Assembly (NCBI RefSeq): GCF_900112695.1
Contig: NZ_FOMT01000004.1
Coordinates: 620,001 to 684,000, forward strand
Direction: 5' to 3'
From: Paenibacillus catalpae
GTDB lineage: Bacteria > Bacillota > Bacilli > Paenibacillales > Paenibacillaceae
DNA length: 64,000 nt
Positions within the stretch are counted from its first letter, which is position 1. Every line of letters starts with the position of its first letter. The position numbers and the translations under genes were made by a program. Under the pieces are notes generated by a model that was not told the origin of the DNA, did no database searches, and worked only from the letters and a program-made list of their open reading frames with translations. Shown piece after piece: positions 31,827-41,290 of this stretch.

Positions 31827-34538
31827 TTACGATGGATTAACGGTCACTTGGAACTCGTAACGCCCTGAACCAAGAGTGACAACAACATCGTTCGAATCCG
31901 TCCTCACTTGGAGGGAATCGGCTGTATGGTCCGAATCGGATGATGACCAGATGGTCTGATTACACCCTTGCTCGAAGATCGATGAAATAAGAGCATCTCG
32001 GCGTTTTAAAGGAAAATGCACTTCTGCTGAGCAATTAGACGGTATCTGAATCTCGCATTCCCAGCTGCCGCTGCTCTCCGTGGACCAACGAATCGCGTAC
32101 TGCCCGCTAATGGTATGGACTGAAGCAGATGCGTGGCTTAAGCCCTTCGCGCCAAAAGGCTTGAAGACCGCTTGCCCGAAAGCAACGGTATCGGGATGCG
32201 GAGCTATTCCCGCCAGATGCTTGTAGAACCAAGCGCTGACACTCCCGAACATCGGATGATTATGGGAGTCATGGCCGTCCCATGATTCCCATAGGGTGGT
32301 GGCGCCATTTTCGATCATATAGCCGTAGCCGGGATATTCTTTTGTCAGCACCATGCCGAGTGCCAGATCCGTTTCCCCTCGCTCACTCAGCAGATCGAAC
32401 AAGAAGGAGGTGCCGAATATGCCGGTATCCAAATGTCCGTTCAGCTCTTCCCGGTAGTGCCGCAGTACCCGCTGCCACACTTTATCCTCGTAACCCTCGG
32501 GAACACAGCCCAGAATGAACGGAAAAAGATCCGAGCTTTGTCGACCAATGGAATAGCAAACCGTGTTGGGATTAAAGAACGCCTCATTAAAAGCTGCGCA
32601 TATGTGGCCAAACAGCTCCGCATACTGCTCCCGATCCTCTTCATGACCAAGCACTGCGGCGATTTTGGACATGATGTTCACCGTATAGGCATAATAGAAC
32701 GTGCTCACGAGTAAAGGAGGAAGCTCGTTCTGCCCCGGGATACACCAGTCCCCTAAAAACCAGCTGCCCTCCTCTTCAAATTCGACCAGATAGCCGCCCC
32801 GATTACGCGTGCCTAAGTAAGCGATCCAGCTTTTCATGCCTTCATAATGTTCAGCGAGCAAGCGCTGATCTCCATAAGTGCGATACATCATCCACGGCAT
32901 GATGACATAGGCGGATCCCCAAGCTACGCCACCTCCGCCTCCATTAAACGGAGCCGTGTGCGGGACAAAACCTGTCTGCTTATTCTGCGAATCGCTAATG
33001 TCTCCGATCCACTTCGTATAGAAAGCAGCCATGTCAAAATTATAACCGGCCGCTTCAGCAGTTAAATGCCCGTCACCGGTATATCCGAGCCGCTCCCGAT
33101 GCGGGCAATCGCTCGGTACGCCTCCATGCATATTGCTAAGCTGCGACCAACGGTAAGCGTGCTGCACCTGATTCAGTAACGGTTCGGAGCAGGTGAACTC
33201 GCCGATAGGTTCGACAGAAGCATGCACGACGATACCTTCAAGGTCTTTTAAGTCCGGTACTCCAGGATATCCGGTGACCTCTACGTATCGAAAGCCATGC
33301 CAGACGAATCGGGGTTCATATTGCTCTAATCCTTGCCCTTTCATTATGTAAGTATCGGCTTGAATTTGATCGTCCCCTCCGCAGCTTAACGTATCAAGCG
33401 TTCCATCAGAGTTGCAGTTCTCCGCGAACTTCAGCGTGACCTGCTGCCCGGCATTTCCTTGCTGCATGCGAATGCGTACCCAGCCCGAGAAGTTTTGACC
33501 AAAATCAAATACATAGACTTGAGGCTGCACTTCAGTACGAGAGATGGGAACGATGGTGCTGATCTTTTTATCCGGCGGAGAAATCTGAGCCGTTAACTGT
33601 CCGCGGGGAGCACGGACCAGACGGGCATTAGCCCAAGACGAATCATCAAAGCCAATTCCGGCCCAGCCAGGCTGCTCAAGCCTCGCATCATAAATTTCTC
33701 CGTAGAAAACGTTATTGAACACAATCGGACCGGAGCTGCATTTCCAGCTGTCATCGCTCTGAATGCATTGCACCGTACCATCCTCATAAGTCACGACCAG
33801 CTGCAAAATCAGCTTGGGAGCGCCATAGCTCATTGTTCCTTCAACGGTTCTTTCCGTCTGGTTGTAAAAGCCGTTCCCCAGCATAACTCCTATCGCATTC
33901 TCTCCCTGCTGAGTATAGTCGGTCACAGCATATTGAAGATAATTAACTCGCTTAGAGGTTTGATCATCGAAAGGATATAGCAAGCCTTCGATCTGGCGGT
34001 CATCATAATCCGTCCAGTTGGGAACAAGCACGTGGTCCCCGAGTTGATCACCGTTCATATACAGCTCATAGTAACCGAGGCCCGATACGAATACAGTGGC
34101 CTGCTTAACTGCTTTCTCAATGTGAAAAGTCTTCCTGAATAACGGAGCCGCAATCGACTCATCGGCACCAATCCACTGTGCGGTCCATTCCTTCGGATTG
34201 AGGATTCCCATTTCAAAAAAAGCAGCCTCTTCAGCTTCGTATAGTTCCCCATCCTGATCCCAACATCTAACCGTCCAGTAACAGCGTTGCCCGCTAACCA
34301 GCGGCTTGCCTGCATACGCAATGTGAAAGGTTTCCGCAGAAGCGACTTTTCCGGAATCCCATAGGTCACCGGTTCCGGCGATAGCATTGTTTTCGCTCGC
34401 GGATACAATAATTTGATAAGCAGCCTGCCTTTGGCCACGTTTGGAGGTATTGAGCTCCCAACTGAAGCGAGGCTGGCTCGTTTGTACGCCAATCGGATTA
34501 TGATTATACTCGCACCGCAATCGAATAATCTTTTCCAT
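31827..34538 (-). CDS. Alpha-L-rhamnosidase (GH78 family)
   Basis: This 903-residue protein has no signal peptide, so it is probably intracellular. The architecture follows bacterial GH78: N-terminal beta domains (EYNHNPIGVQTSQPRFSWEL; FVSGLGYYELYMNGDQLGDH), a middle carbohydrate-binding region, the (alpha/alpha)6 catalytic barrel from about residue 420, and a C-terminal beta domain. The catalytic segment SDCPHRERLGYTGDG (about 476) has the conserved Asp, Glu and Asp, and the second acid region is in WESWDGHDSHNHPMFGS (about 746). It would release terminal L-rhamnose from plant glycosides or pectin-derived chains. The ATG at 34538 follows AAGGGGA. It is monocistronic; the inverted pair at 34574-34623 may be its operator. 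No transporter is adjacent. Confidence 0.92.
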   Translation of the reverse strand: MEKIIRLRCEYNHNPIGVQTSQPRFSWELNTSKRGQRQAAYQIIVSASENNAIAGTGDLWDSGKVASAETFHIAYAGKPLVSGQRCYWTVRCWDQDGELYEAEEAAFFEMGILNPKEWTAQWIGADESIAAPLFRKTFHIEKAVKQATVFVSGLGYYELYMNGDQLGDHVLVPNWTDYDDRQIEGLLYPFDDQTSKRVNYLQYAVTDYTQQGENAIGVMLGNGFYNQTERTVEGTMSYGAPKLILQLVVTYEDGTVQCIQSDDSWKCSSGPIVFNNVFYGEIYDARLEQPGWAGIGFDDSSWANARLVRAPRGQLTAQISPPDKKISTIVPISRTEVQPQVYVFDFGQNFSGWVRIRMQQGNAGQQVTLKFAENCNSDGTLDTLSCGGDDQIQADTYIMKGQGLEQYEPRFVWHGFRYVEVTGYPGVPDLKDLEGIVVHASVEPIGEFTCSEPLLNQVQHAYRWSQLSNMHGGVPSDCPHRERLGYTGDGHLTAEAAGYNFDMAAFYTKWIGDISDSQNKQTGFVPHTAPFNGGGGGVAWGSAYVIMPWMMYRTYGDQRLLAEHYEGMKSWIAYLGTRNRGGYLVEFEEEGSWFLGDWCIPGQNELPPLLVSTFYYAYTVNIMSKIAAVLGHEEDREQYAELFGHICAAFNEAFFNPNTVCYSIGRQSSDLFPFILGCVPEGYEDKVWQRVLRHYREELNGHLDTGIFGTSFLFDLLSERGETDLALGMVLTKEYPGYGYMIENGATTLWESWDGHDSHNHPMFGSVSAWFYKHLAGIAPHPDTVAFGQAVFKPFGAKGLSHASASVHTISGQYAIRWSTESSGSWECEIQIPSNCSAEVHFPLKRRDALISSIFEQGCNQTIWSSSDSDHTADSLQVRTDSNDVVVTLGSGRYEFQVTVNPS

Positions 34539-34573
34539 GATCGTAGTCCCCTTCTACTGATTAAGGATAAGTG

Positions 34574-34623
34574 AGTTAGTATACATACGTAATGAATATC
34601 ACCCTCATAATAACATACTAACT
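34574..34623. promoter_or_regulatory. Inverted repeat upstream of the rhamnosidase
   Basis: AGTTAGTAT (34574-34582) and ATACTAACT (34615-34623) are perfect complements 32 bases apart and flank a likely -10 (TATTAT on the minus strand). This may be an operator pair for a local repressor, by position only. Confidence 0.5.
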
Positions 34624-34662
34624 AGAGTGAATAAACCACAAAACACATACAAACTAAAAAAT

Positions 34663-34695
34663 GTCACGCGAATCAGAATAACTGATTGGCGTGAC
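34663..34695 (-). terminator. Terminator of the NUDIX gene
   Basis: GTCACGC...AATCAG and CTGATT...GCGTGAC pair in a 14-base stem with one mismatch; on the minus strand ATTTTTTAG follows. Confidence 0.85.
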
Positions 34696-34704
34696 ACTTT
34701 ATTG

Positions 34705-35088
34705 CTACTTCCCTTCTTCCAACATCACTACGAACGGAATATCTGCCGGGGCAAAAGTAAACTCCTTGAGTTCATCACTACTGATCCAGCGGTACTCATC
34801 ATGATCGACCAGTGTAATCTCCCCGCTGACGAAGGCTGCTTGGTAAGCAATAAGCCGGATATGCGTGGAACCGTAGTGATGATCATTAACTCCGAAATAC
34901 GCGTAAGGAGTAATCTCAATGTTCATCTCCTCAAGCAGCTCCCGCTTCAGGCAATCTTCTGCCGTTTCGCCCACTTCAATCTTGCCGCCGGGGAACTCCC
35001 ACATGCCCGCTTGAGACTTCCCTTTTCTCCGACGTGCAATTAATATCTGGCCGTGCTCATTCTCAATAATAGCTGCCCCAACAACGAT
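34705..35088 (-). CDS. NUDIX hydrolase, MutT-type (8-oxo-dGTP diphosphatase-like)
   Basis: This protein has 127 residues. It starts MIVVGAAIIENEHGQILIAR and has the full NUDIX box GGKIEVGETAEDC...RELLEEMNIEI with the Glu residues that bind magnesium, then a strand with YFGVNDHHYGSTHIRL. The length and the WEFPGGKIEVGET context match MutT-type enzymes that hydrolyse 8-oxo-dGTP or related nucleotides, preventing mutation. The ATG at 35088 follows AAGGAAGTG, and the upstream start at 35118 is not needed. It lies at the right edge of the core genome, just before the AT-rich island begins, with a terminator in between. Confidence 0.88.
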   Translation of the reverse strand: MVVGAAIIENEHGQILIARRRKGKSQAGMWEFPGGKIEVGETAEDCLKRELLEEMNIEITPYAYFGVNDHHYGSTHIRLIAYQAAFVSGEITLVDHDEYRWISSDELKEFTFAPADIPFVVMLEEGK

Positions 35089-35179
35089 CATGTAGTACAC
35101 TTCCTTATTTTCCTGCATTTAAACTCTTTTTAGCGAAATATATTTAGTTATAAAAATTAACTTACAGATCTACATAAAA

Positions 35180-35207
35180 AAGGGGACTCTTATTTTATGA
35201 GCCCCTT
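35180..35207 (-). terminator. Terminator of the Z1/MORC operon
   Basis: AAGGGG and CCCCTT with inner GACTC/GAG pairing form a stem; on the minus strand TTTTTTATG follows. It marks the end of the defence operon. Confidence 0.8.
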
Positions 35208-35214
35208 CATATTA

Positions 35215-36132
35215 TTATACAAGTTGTTCAAACGTAACACCTGCTAAATTAATGCTATAGGAAATTTGTGAGATAGAATCAGGATACTTTCCATTAATAA
35301 AAGACTGTTCCGTAATCCTCGGAAAAGCATCATCAACATGGTACTTTCTCTTCTCAAGAAGTGAGTACGTCTCCATCCTAGCCGCGCTGCCTGCTTTTAG
35401 CCCGCATTTCTCCAACTCACGCTCAAGAGTGTCCTCCGGATAACCTAATAGCTTTAAATCATTAACTAAAGTTTCTATAGACTCCCCAGCCTCAGATGGC
35501 TCAAACCTGCAAAAAATCAAGTAAAGTTCTCTGTCAGGGATTAATCGCAATTGAAACTGACCGGATATTGTAATAGTCTCACCGTATCTAATCAGAGTAG
35601 ATTTAACTTCAATATCTTGATTCTCATTTTGAACTTCTATATCCCTAGTACCGCCAGATGCTCCTGCCCAATGTACTTTTTTACCTTGTTGTAGTAAATA
35701 GCGCACTGCACATAGCTCACCAAGAACAGAATAGGCTTGTTTCATGTATAAGTTGTTACCTAGTAGCTGACTCCATCTCTTCCACCATTTTAGTGGATCA
35801 GCTTTCAGTTCCGTTCGTGCCTCTCCTTTAATGCCTGGGTCAAGAAACTGTGAACAGATTGAAGCAAACTCCATACGCAACTCTGTAATGCGGCAAGTCA
35901 ACAAAAGTGCATTCATTGATTTGTTCTGTAAAGTCATAAATGTTGTACGAAGGTATGCACTTGCAAATCCTTCATTGACTTTTAATTCTGGGTCTACTTC
36001 AATAGCTACACCGTACTCATCATTATATTGAATAACCCATGCTTCATAAGCATCAGGCAGGCTAGTAACTTTCAGGGCATTATTTTTCGCATTTTGTGCG
36101 AACAGTATCTTTAGTTCGATGTCCAAGCTCAT
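35215..36132 (-). CDS. PD-(D/E)XK family protein (DUF4420-type nuclease)
   Basis: This protein has 305 residues and is the last gene of the island operon. It fits the DUF4420/PD-(D/E)XK family: an N-terminal region, then a nuclease-like core with a conserved Glu in SVLGELCAVRYLLQQGKK, DIEVQNENQD near residue 161 and IEVKSTLIRYGE near residue 175, giving the Asp...Glu-x-Lys pattern. Members of this family are found in restriction-type loci with MORC-like ATPases. It is likely the DNA-cutting subunit. The start overlaps the stop of the methyltransferase (ATGA), with GAGGTGA before it, so both are produced together. Its AT-rich composition matches the operon. Confidence 0.85.
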   Translation of the reverse strand: MSLDIELKILFAQNAKNNALKVTSLPDAYEAWVIQYNDEYGVAIEVDPELKVNEGFASAYLRTTFMTLQNKSMNALLLTCRITELRMEFASICSQFLDPGIKGEARTELKADPLKWWKRWSQLLGNNLYMKQAYSVLGELCAVRYLLQQGKKVHWAGASGGTRDIEVQNENQDIEVKSTLIRYGETITISGQFQLRLIPDRELYLIFCRFEPSEAGESIETLVNDLKLLGYPEDTLERELEKCGLKAGSAARMETYSLLEKRKYHVDDAFPRITEQSFINGKYPDSISQISYSINLAGVTFEQLV

Positions 36133-37535
36133 ACATTCACCTCAGCTAGCTGATCCTTCTTCGCAAGTAAATTCTTCAGCTCATTAGCTATTGCATTCGA
36201 AAGCAATGGAGGAACTGCATTCCCAATTTGCTTAAATGCATCACCCATTGTACATTGAAAAATAAAATCATCAGGAAAAGACTGCAGTCTAGCGGCTTCC
36301 CTGACTGATATTCCTCTTGGCTCCCAAGGATGGATATGGCTGTAGGTATCCACAGATAAATGTGCTACTAATGTATGAGACGGCTTATCTAAACTTAGAC
36401 GCTTCCATTTGTCTTTAAATTTATCCGTGTCATATGGAGGCACATATTTCTTCTTCAGCTCGATATATCTCTCTGGATTAGTATCTTCTGTTACATTTTC
36501 TGCGGCACATGCTTGTTCAAGGAACGCTTCAGCAATTTCAATCGCCTGAATATAATTGTCTTCAGGATTCATCTTTTCAAAGATCCGATAATCTCTAAGT
36601 GTTTTTCTGTAACCATGGCCTGAAACATATTCAAGCGGCTCTCCGCCCCAGTGACGCATTTTCTGCTGATAGTCATTTGACGGAGGGGAAGCGTACTTTA
36701 ATAGTATATTAAGTTCATACAGTCGATATCGAGAATCTGCCGTTGGGAATAACCTAGGCAGATCTGACAGTGCCTCTTGAACTGAAATCCAAGGCGGCAG
36801 CTGTTTTGAAGATTCCTCTGGGACAATATAATGAGGATATTCCCTAAGTTTTGCAAGCCGGAGCTTATAGGAGTTTGCTCTGCAGTCTGCTGAGTAGTGT
36901 GTCTGTGCGGGAAATCTCGGTATAACCCCTTCAGACTTTTTAATAGCAATTACAAAGAGTCTCTCTCTTGTTTGAGGTACTCCATAGTCAGCTGAATTTA
37001 GAATACTCCATCGCGCATGGTATCCTTCCTTATCTAAACGCTCGCATACTTCTTCAGGAATATTTTGCTCCCCATAATTAACCGCTTCGGGTACGTTCTC
37101 CATGACGATAGCACGAGCATCCACCTCAAGTGCAACTCTTAAGAAATCCATATACAGCATCCCTCTTGAATCACTTAGATGGTCTCTGCCTTTACCTAAT
37201 GAACGCAGCTTGCCTCTTCCTATCTGGGAGTAAGCCTGACAAGGCGGTCCCCCAATAACGATATACCCATTGGGGGAATCCGCTATAAAATCATTACCGT
37301 TGAACTTGGTTATATCTCCCGCAATATGCTGTCCATCTCCATTGATTTTCCAATGAAGATTATAGGAAGCAGTTTTTACGGCAGATGGTGAAAGATCAAT
37401 CCCATTTCCAATAGAAAACCCAGCAGATTGAAAGCCATAGGCTAATCCGCCACAGCCAGAAAATAAATCAATGACTTGAGGCAAGCTGGAACTTCGAATT
37501 GACGATTTCTTTGAATAGGTCTGTAACGTATCCAC
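36129..37535 (-). CDS. DNA C5-cytosine methyltransferase (Dcm family)
   Basis: This DNA (cytosine-5) methyltransferase has about 468 residues. Motif I DLFSGCGGLAYGF binds AdoMet, motif IV GGPPCQAYSQIGRG has the catalytic Cys, motif VI is MENVPEAV, motif VIII is QTRERLF, and motif X is GNAVPPLLSNAIANEL. About 250 residues lie between motifs VIII and X, so the target-recognition domain is large. The GTG at 37535 is chosen because GAGGGTGA precedes it; an ATG lies 15 bases upstream. The first 68 bases overlap the end of the preceding gene. Its job is presumably to modify the host recognition sequence for the nuclease encoded next. The recognised sequence is unknown. Confidence 0.92.
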   Translation of the reverse strand: MDTLQTYSKKSSIRSSSLPQVIDLFSGCGGLAYGFQSAGFSIGNGIDLSPSAVKTASYNLHWKINGDGQHIAGDITKFNGNDFIADSPNGYIVIGGPPCQAYSQIGRGKLRSLGKGRDHLSDSRGMLYMDFLRVALEVDARAIVMENVPEAVNYGEQNIPEEVCERLDKEGYHARWSILNSADYGVPQTRERLFVIAIKKSEGVIPRFPAQTHYSADCRANSYKLRLAKLREYPHYIVPEESSKQLPPWISVQEALSDLPRLFPTADSRYRLYELNILLKYASPPSNDYQQKMRHWGGEPLEYVSGHGYRKTLRDYRIFEKMNPEDNYIQAIEIAEAFLEQACAAENVTEDTNPERYIELKKKYVPPYDTDKFKDKWKRLSLDKPSHTLVAHLSVDTYSHIHPWEPRGISVREAARLQSFPDDFIFQCTMGDAFKQIGNAVPPLLSNAIANELKNLLAKKDQLAEVNV

Positions 37536-38181
37536 ATTCTTCACCCTCATATAATGCTGGTTCTATTACTGCAAGTCTGGCTGTATTCAGCTTCATTACA
37601 CGGCGAAAAAGCTGTCCCGATCTAGTCTTGGTTTCATTGTCAAATTGACCATATTGAAGCATAATTTCTCGGCAAAGCTTAATGCGGTATCCGAAATTTC
37701 CTGATCGTTCAACTAACTGTACGACTTCATCTGTTGTATTAGTTAAAAGAACTTTTCTAGTAAGCTCTTCTGTTCCCTGCCAAGAAAGATGAATATACCA
37801 CCATAACACTTTTAACCATATTCGTCTAGGGGATTGATAGAATCTATCATGAGCTTGTGCCCCCCATCTTTTGAAAACAATATCCGGTATAACAGCTACC
37901 CCTAAGTAGGCCCAAATTTGATTATCCGAAGCGATTGCTTCTGTCATATCATATTTCTTAAGCACCTGATAAAGCTTTAAGCCAAATGATAGGTCATAAG
38001 CATACTCGCGCCCTTTTGGAGTAGAAATCTGCAGCTCAGATTTAACTTCCATTTCTATCTGAAGCAGCTCCTCTCTCAGTTCTAGATAATCAGCTGCAGG
38101 AGTTTCATGTACTTCACCGATATCATTCCAACTGCTCACACGATATTGTAAATCTGAACTATTCATCGTCTTCCAGTTCAT
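37468..38181 (-). CDS. Uncharacterised component of the MORC-Z1 operon (possible DUF6339)
   Basis: This cytosolic helical protein of 237 residues lies between the 320-residue unknown and the methyltransferase. Visible features are WNDIGEVHETPAADYL, an Asn/Trp/Arg-rich core (WAYLGVAVIPDIVFKRW; WLKVLWWYIHLSWQG) and a basic C-terminal half (FGYRIKLCREIML, RRVMKLNTARLAVIEP). From memory it may belong to the DUF6339 family; I could not verify this. Its start overlaps the previous stop (ATGA) and its end overlaps the methyltransferase start by about 68 bases, so it is made in proportion with them and is probably an integral component, perhaps an adaptor. Confidence 0.7.
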   Translation of the reverse strand: MNWKTMNSSDLQYRVSSWNDIGEVHETPAADYLELREELLQIEMEVKSELQISTPKGREYAYDLSFGLKLYQVLKKYDMTEAIASDNQIWAYLGVAVIPDIVFKRWGAQAHDRFYQSPRRIWLKVLWWYIHLSWQGTEELTRKVLLTNTTDEVVQLVERSGNFGYRIKLCREIMLQYGQFDNETKTRSGQLFRRVMKLNTARLAVIEPALYEGEECGYVTDLFKEIVNSKFQLASSH

Positions 38182-39140
38182 ACTGTGCCTCCCCCGAGCA
38201 GTTTATCCAGACCTTTGCGAATGGAACTTGCTAATTCTTCAGGAGAACTAGTATTCCACTCGAAGGTTTGAATGAAGTATTGTACGACCTGGCAAATGCT
38301 TCCGCTTGCTATATTTGTCCCGCTTAGAATCGACTGTACATCAATAGTGCGTGTGACATTTTGTATAATAATCTGAAGGGAAGATGCCAGAACCTCTCTC
38401 ATAAGCGGAGATAGTTTTGTAAGATTATTGCTAAAATCCAAATGCTTATAATCTGGGTGTCTCTCATTCAATAAAATCTTAACATACTGCTCTTCAAATA
38501 AATCCAATGTAGGATCATCCCAGTTAATTTCTACACGCCATAACGGGCCATCTTCACTAATAGTTGAAATCGGGAAAAATGAACCCGTGCCCTTAATATG
38601 AATTGTAGTTGTATCGAATTCCCCTATGATAAATCCAGCATTATTAGCCAGGTGATTTTCATCAGGCAATAAACTGCCAGGGCTTTTAATATACATAATA
38701 GTACTTAACTCAATTTTATCCCGCAATGAACCTCTCAAAAACTCACCGGAAATATTAAATTGGCGTTTAGAAGAGTTAGAATCAAAGCTATCCCCTACAA
38801 AGATTCCCCGCTGATTAGATGATTTCGATTTCCATACAATTGCAGTCCCAATTTCCGCATTCAGTCCTGCAACGCCGTTGCTTCCAAACAAATGATCAGT
38901 TTTTTGGAGAATGATACTTCTGCTTACAATTAGACTATGGGTCTTTTCATTCCATACCCCACGCTCATCTTGGAGAGCTAATTTAGAACCCGTATGTTCA
39001 AAACCTGTAACTGGTTCTGCACTAATTGATCTTCGGATGCCGTATTCATCGTACTCAAATCCATAGTCAATAAACTGAATTGCAGATTTAAGCTTTATTT
39101 CCTCTGTTAGGACCGGGTTTAAATTAATGATTGCCTTCAT
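38178..39140 (-). CDS. Uncharacterised 320-residue component of the MORC-Z1 operon
   Basis: I do not recognise this family. The protein is 320 residues, has no signal peptide or membrane segment, and is beta-rich in its first two thirds (IINLNPVLTEEIKLKSAIQ; LIVSRSIILQKTDHLF; GFIIGEFDTTTIHIKGTGSF). The last third is helical (SPLMREVLASSLQIIIQNVT). It contains a basic-hydrophobic loop, RGSLRDKIELSTIMYIKSPG. It starts two bases after the stop of the MORC-like ATPase gene and overlaps the next gene by four bases, so its place in the operon is fixed. A structural or DNA-binding subunit is possible, but nothing in the sequence decides this. Confidence 0.65.
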   Translation of the reverse strand: MKAIINLNPVLTEEIKLKSAIQFIDYGFEYDEYGIRRSISAEPVTGFEHTGSKLALQDERGVWNEKTHSLIVSRSIILQKTDHLFGSNGVAGLNAEIGTAIVWKSKSSNQRGIFVGDSFDSNSSKRQFNISGEFLRGSLRDKIELSTIMYIKSPGSLLPDENHLANNAGFIIGEFDTTTIHIKGTGSFFPISTISEDGPLWRVEINWDDPTLDLFEEQYVKILLNERHPDYKHLDFSNNLTKLSPLMREVLASSLQIIIQNVTRTIDVQSILSGTNIASGSICQVVQYFIQTFEWNTSSPEELASSIRKGLDKLLGGGTV

Positions 39141-39142
39141 GC

Positions 39143-41290
39143 TTAATTACCTCCGGTGCGGGAATCAATCTGAATCGCTGCACTTACTTTACGATCACTG
39201 GATGAAAGCCAAATTGATCCGCTGTACGTATATGCATTTCCATTATGAACGCTTACAGTACAACATTTTTGAAATCTTGAGCTCTTACTTAATTCGAATC
39301 GAATCTGATCAATTTCCTCACATAGATTTGAGTGATCAAGTACAAGCGGTTGATCCATCTCAATTCTCTTATTTTTTGCTCCTGTAATATTATGAATCTC
39401 TAACTTTGTCACTTCATATGGAAAGACACTTCCTATACCTTCATCGCTTTCCCATACGTCGGCGTTCATCTCGCCAGACTCAGTCAACACTTTAAGCCTA
39501 ATATCAAATTCCTTGCAGGTTTTCCCTCCAAATAACTCAAAATCATACTTAATGAGGCCCGCTTCATACTTAGGTGAAGATAATGTCTGAAGCTTTGCTA
39601 GGCGGCCAGTTGCACCTGAACCTGAACCTCCTCCGGATCCGCCTTGTTTTTGAATTTTAGCAGACTGTCCGAAACCTTCTGGAGGCATTAGTACTGATGC
39701 AAGCATTCTTCCAAGAGCTGTCTCTTTCTTTTCAGTAACCCCAGGCTTTTTATCAGAAAGGGATTGTGAAATTTGCTTACGAACATTTTTCTGAATTCTT
39801 TCGATAATTGTTTTTTTCTTTTTATTAGGAGTCCAGTCCCCCCAAGACGTATGATCTGCTTTCTCACAGCCCCTGATATACTCCTCAAGCAAAAACTGTT
39901 TCTGGGACTTAGGGTTCTGCTCATTTAACGGATTATTTGAGTTAGCAACAAAGATCCCCAATATATATTCGCCGGCTCCAGTTCTAGAAATTCCATCCGT
40001 CCAGTGACCACTATACTCATAACCTACTAACATACCAGGCTTTCGAGTAAAAGTAATAATCGCAGGATTCTGATCCAATCCGGTCTCTTTTCCGAATATT
40101 TGAATCCACGGAGAAGGATAATTATGCGGAGGTCCCATCAATAGTTGTTCGGCCGTGACTTTACTAAATGCAACCCAGCCCGCTGTCTGACCCTTTACAA
40201 ACTCCGATCTTATCTTAATTGGAAGGCAGCCTATTTCCCCTTGCTCCAATTGCGCAAGCGATCCCTCTTTTAATTGAACCGCTTCCTCCTGATCTTCTTT
40301 TTGAGTGGACCATATCTCGTTATATAATCTCTGTACCAGCGAGAAAACTGGCAAAAATTGATCTTTGCCAATGCCTTTACCATTTACACTCGCTCTAAGC
40401 CAAGCACCGTAAGTATATTCCGAATTCATTAAACGAGGAGCGTACCATCGTTGCAAAGCAACCTCAAGTGCACCTTCATCAGTCTGCGTCCACCACGAAT
40501 CCATCGCTGAAATGGCCATTTTAGAATTCTCAACTTCCTCATTGTCCAAATCGAATTCAGCACGAAGATCGTCACGAAGAAATGGAATTATGATTGTTGT
40601 TCCTGTTTCTGTTCCTGAATAAGGCTGAGCACCTAACTTATAAAGGATATCTTCAATATCAGCTTCACTAATAATTGGCTGAGTTGATTGCCCGTCAATT
40701 GAATCCCCCCACCAAGCTATACCTCGATTATTTCTAAAATTAGCGAGAAGCGCTTCAGGCCTGGTCTGATCTTCTACCAAACAAGCAGCGAGACGAGATT
40801 GGTAACTTCCATTCTCAAATATCCTTGAGTAGTAAATAACAAGCCCAATTCCTAATCTATAATAAACCGTTTTACCAATTCCCCAGGAACCGCCGGAGCC
40901 TTCTTTTTGCTGCGGCATACCAACCTGATAAATTAATTTAATTAAATTTCCATACTGATCAGCATCGCTGATCTTATCATTGAGAGGGCCTGTAAGACCA
41001 ACCGTATTGCAATCTCTGATTTCCAGCAGACGGTACTCTTGTTCTGAATATAGGCCTTCAATCTGCTCCCCTATGCCATCCAGCAACTGAACTATACTGG
41101 AACGATTAAATGTACGAATATTAAAACTTACGTCTACATTTATTGCATCTGGCTTTGCAGCGTCCAAACTATTTTGAACAGCCTCACGAACTAGCAAATC
41201 GATTACAGGCATTTCGTTGTTTTGAATAAGTCGTATTAAGGAGCTTCCGCTCTCTGACATTCGTTCAAACTTCGCAATTTCAATCTTCAT
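39143..41290 (-). CDS. MORC/MutL-like GHKL ATPase of the island
   Basis: This large ATPase has 715 residues. The N-terminal GHKL fold is recognisable: REAVQNSLDAAKP (about 34-46) as the N box with Glu and Asn, EIRDCNTVGLTG (about 85-95) in the G1 position with a changed Asp-x-Gly, and GGSWGIGKTVYY (about 131) as the G2 glycine loop. The rest (about 200-715) shows linkers, a Gly-rich segment and many beta-strands. Bacterial MORC-like ATPases of this kind occur in restriction-type loci and are thought to form a nucleotide-driven clamp on DNA. The ATG at 41290 follows GGGAG and overlaps the Z1 gene end by 11 bases. The enzyme is probably essential for the system. Confidence 0.85.
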   Translation of the reverse strand: MKIEIAKFERMSESGSSLIRLIQNNEMPVIDLLVREAVQNSLDAAKPDAINVDVSFNIRTFNRSSIVQLLDGIGEQIEGLYSEQEYRLLEIRDCNTVGLTGPLNDKISDADQYGNLIKLIYQVGMPQQKEGSGGSWGIGKTVYYRLGIGLVIYYSRIFENGSYQSRLAACLVEDQTRPEALLANFRNNRGIAWWGDSIDGQSTQPIISEADIEDILYKLGAQPYSGTETGTTIIIPFLRDDLRAEFDLDNEEVENSKMAISAMDSWWTQTDEGALEVALQRWYAPRLMNSEYTYGAWLRASVNGKGIGKDQFLPVFSLVQRLYNEIWSTQKEDQEEAVQLKEGSLAQLEQGEIGCLPIKIRSEFVKGQTAGWVAFSKVTAEQLLMGPPHNYPSPWIQIFGKETGLDQNPAIITFTRKPGMLVGYEYSGHWTDGISRTGAGEYILGIFVANSNNPLNEQNPKSQKQFLLEEYIRGCEKADHTSWGDWTPNKKKKTIIERIQKNVRKQISQSLSDKKPGVTEKKETALGRMLASVLMPPEGFGQSAKIQKQGGSGGGSGSGATGRLAKLQTLSSPKYEAGLIKYDFELFGGKTCKEFDIRLKVLTESGEMNADVWESDEGIGSVFPYEVTKLEIHNITGAKNKRIEMDQPLVLDHSNLCEEIDQIRFELSKSSRFQKCCTVSVHNGNAYTYSGSIWLSSSDRKVSAAIQIDSRTGGN

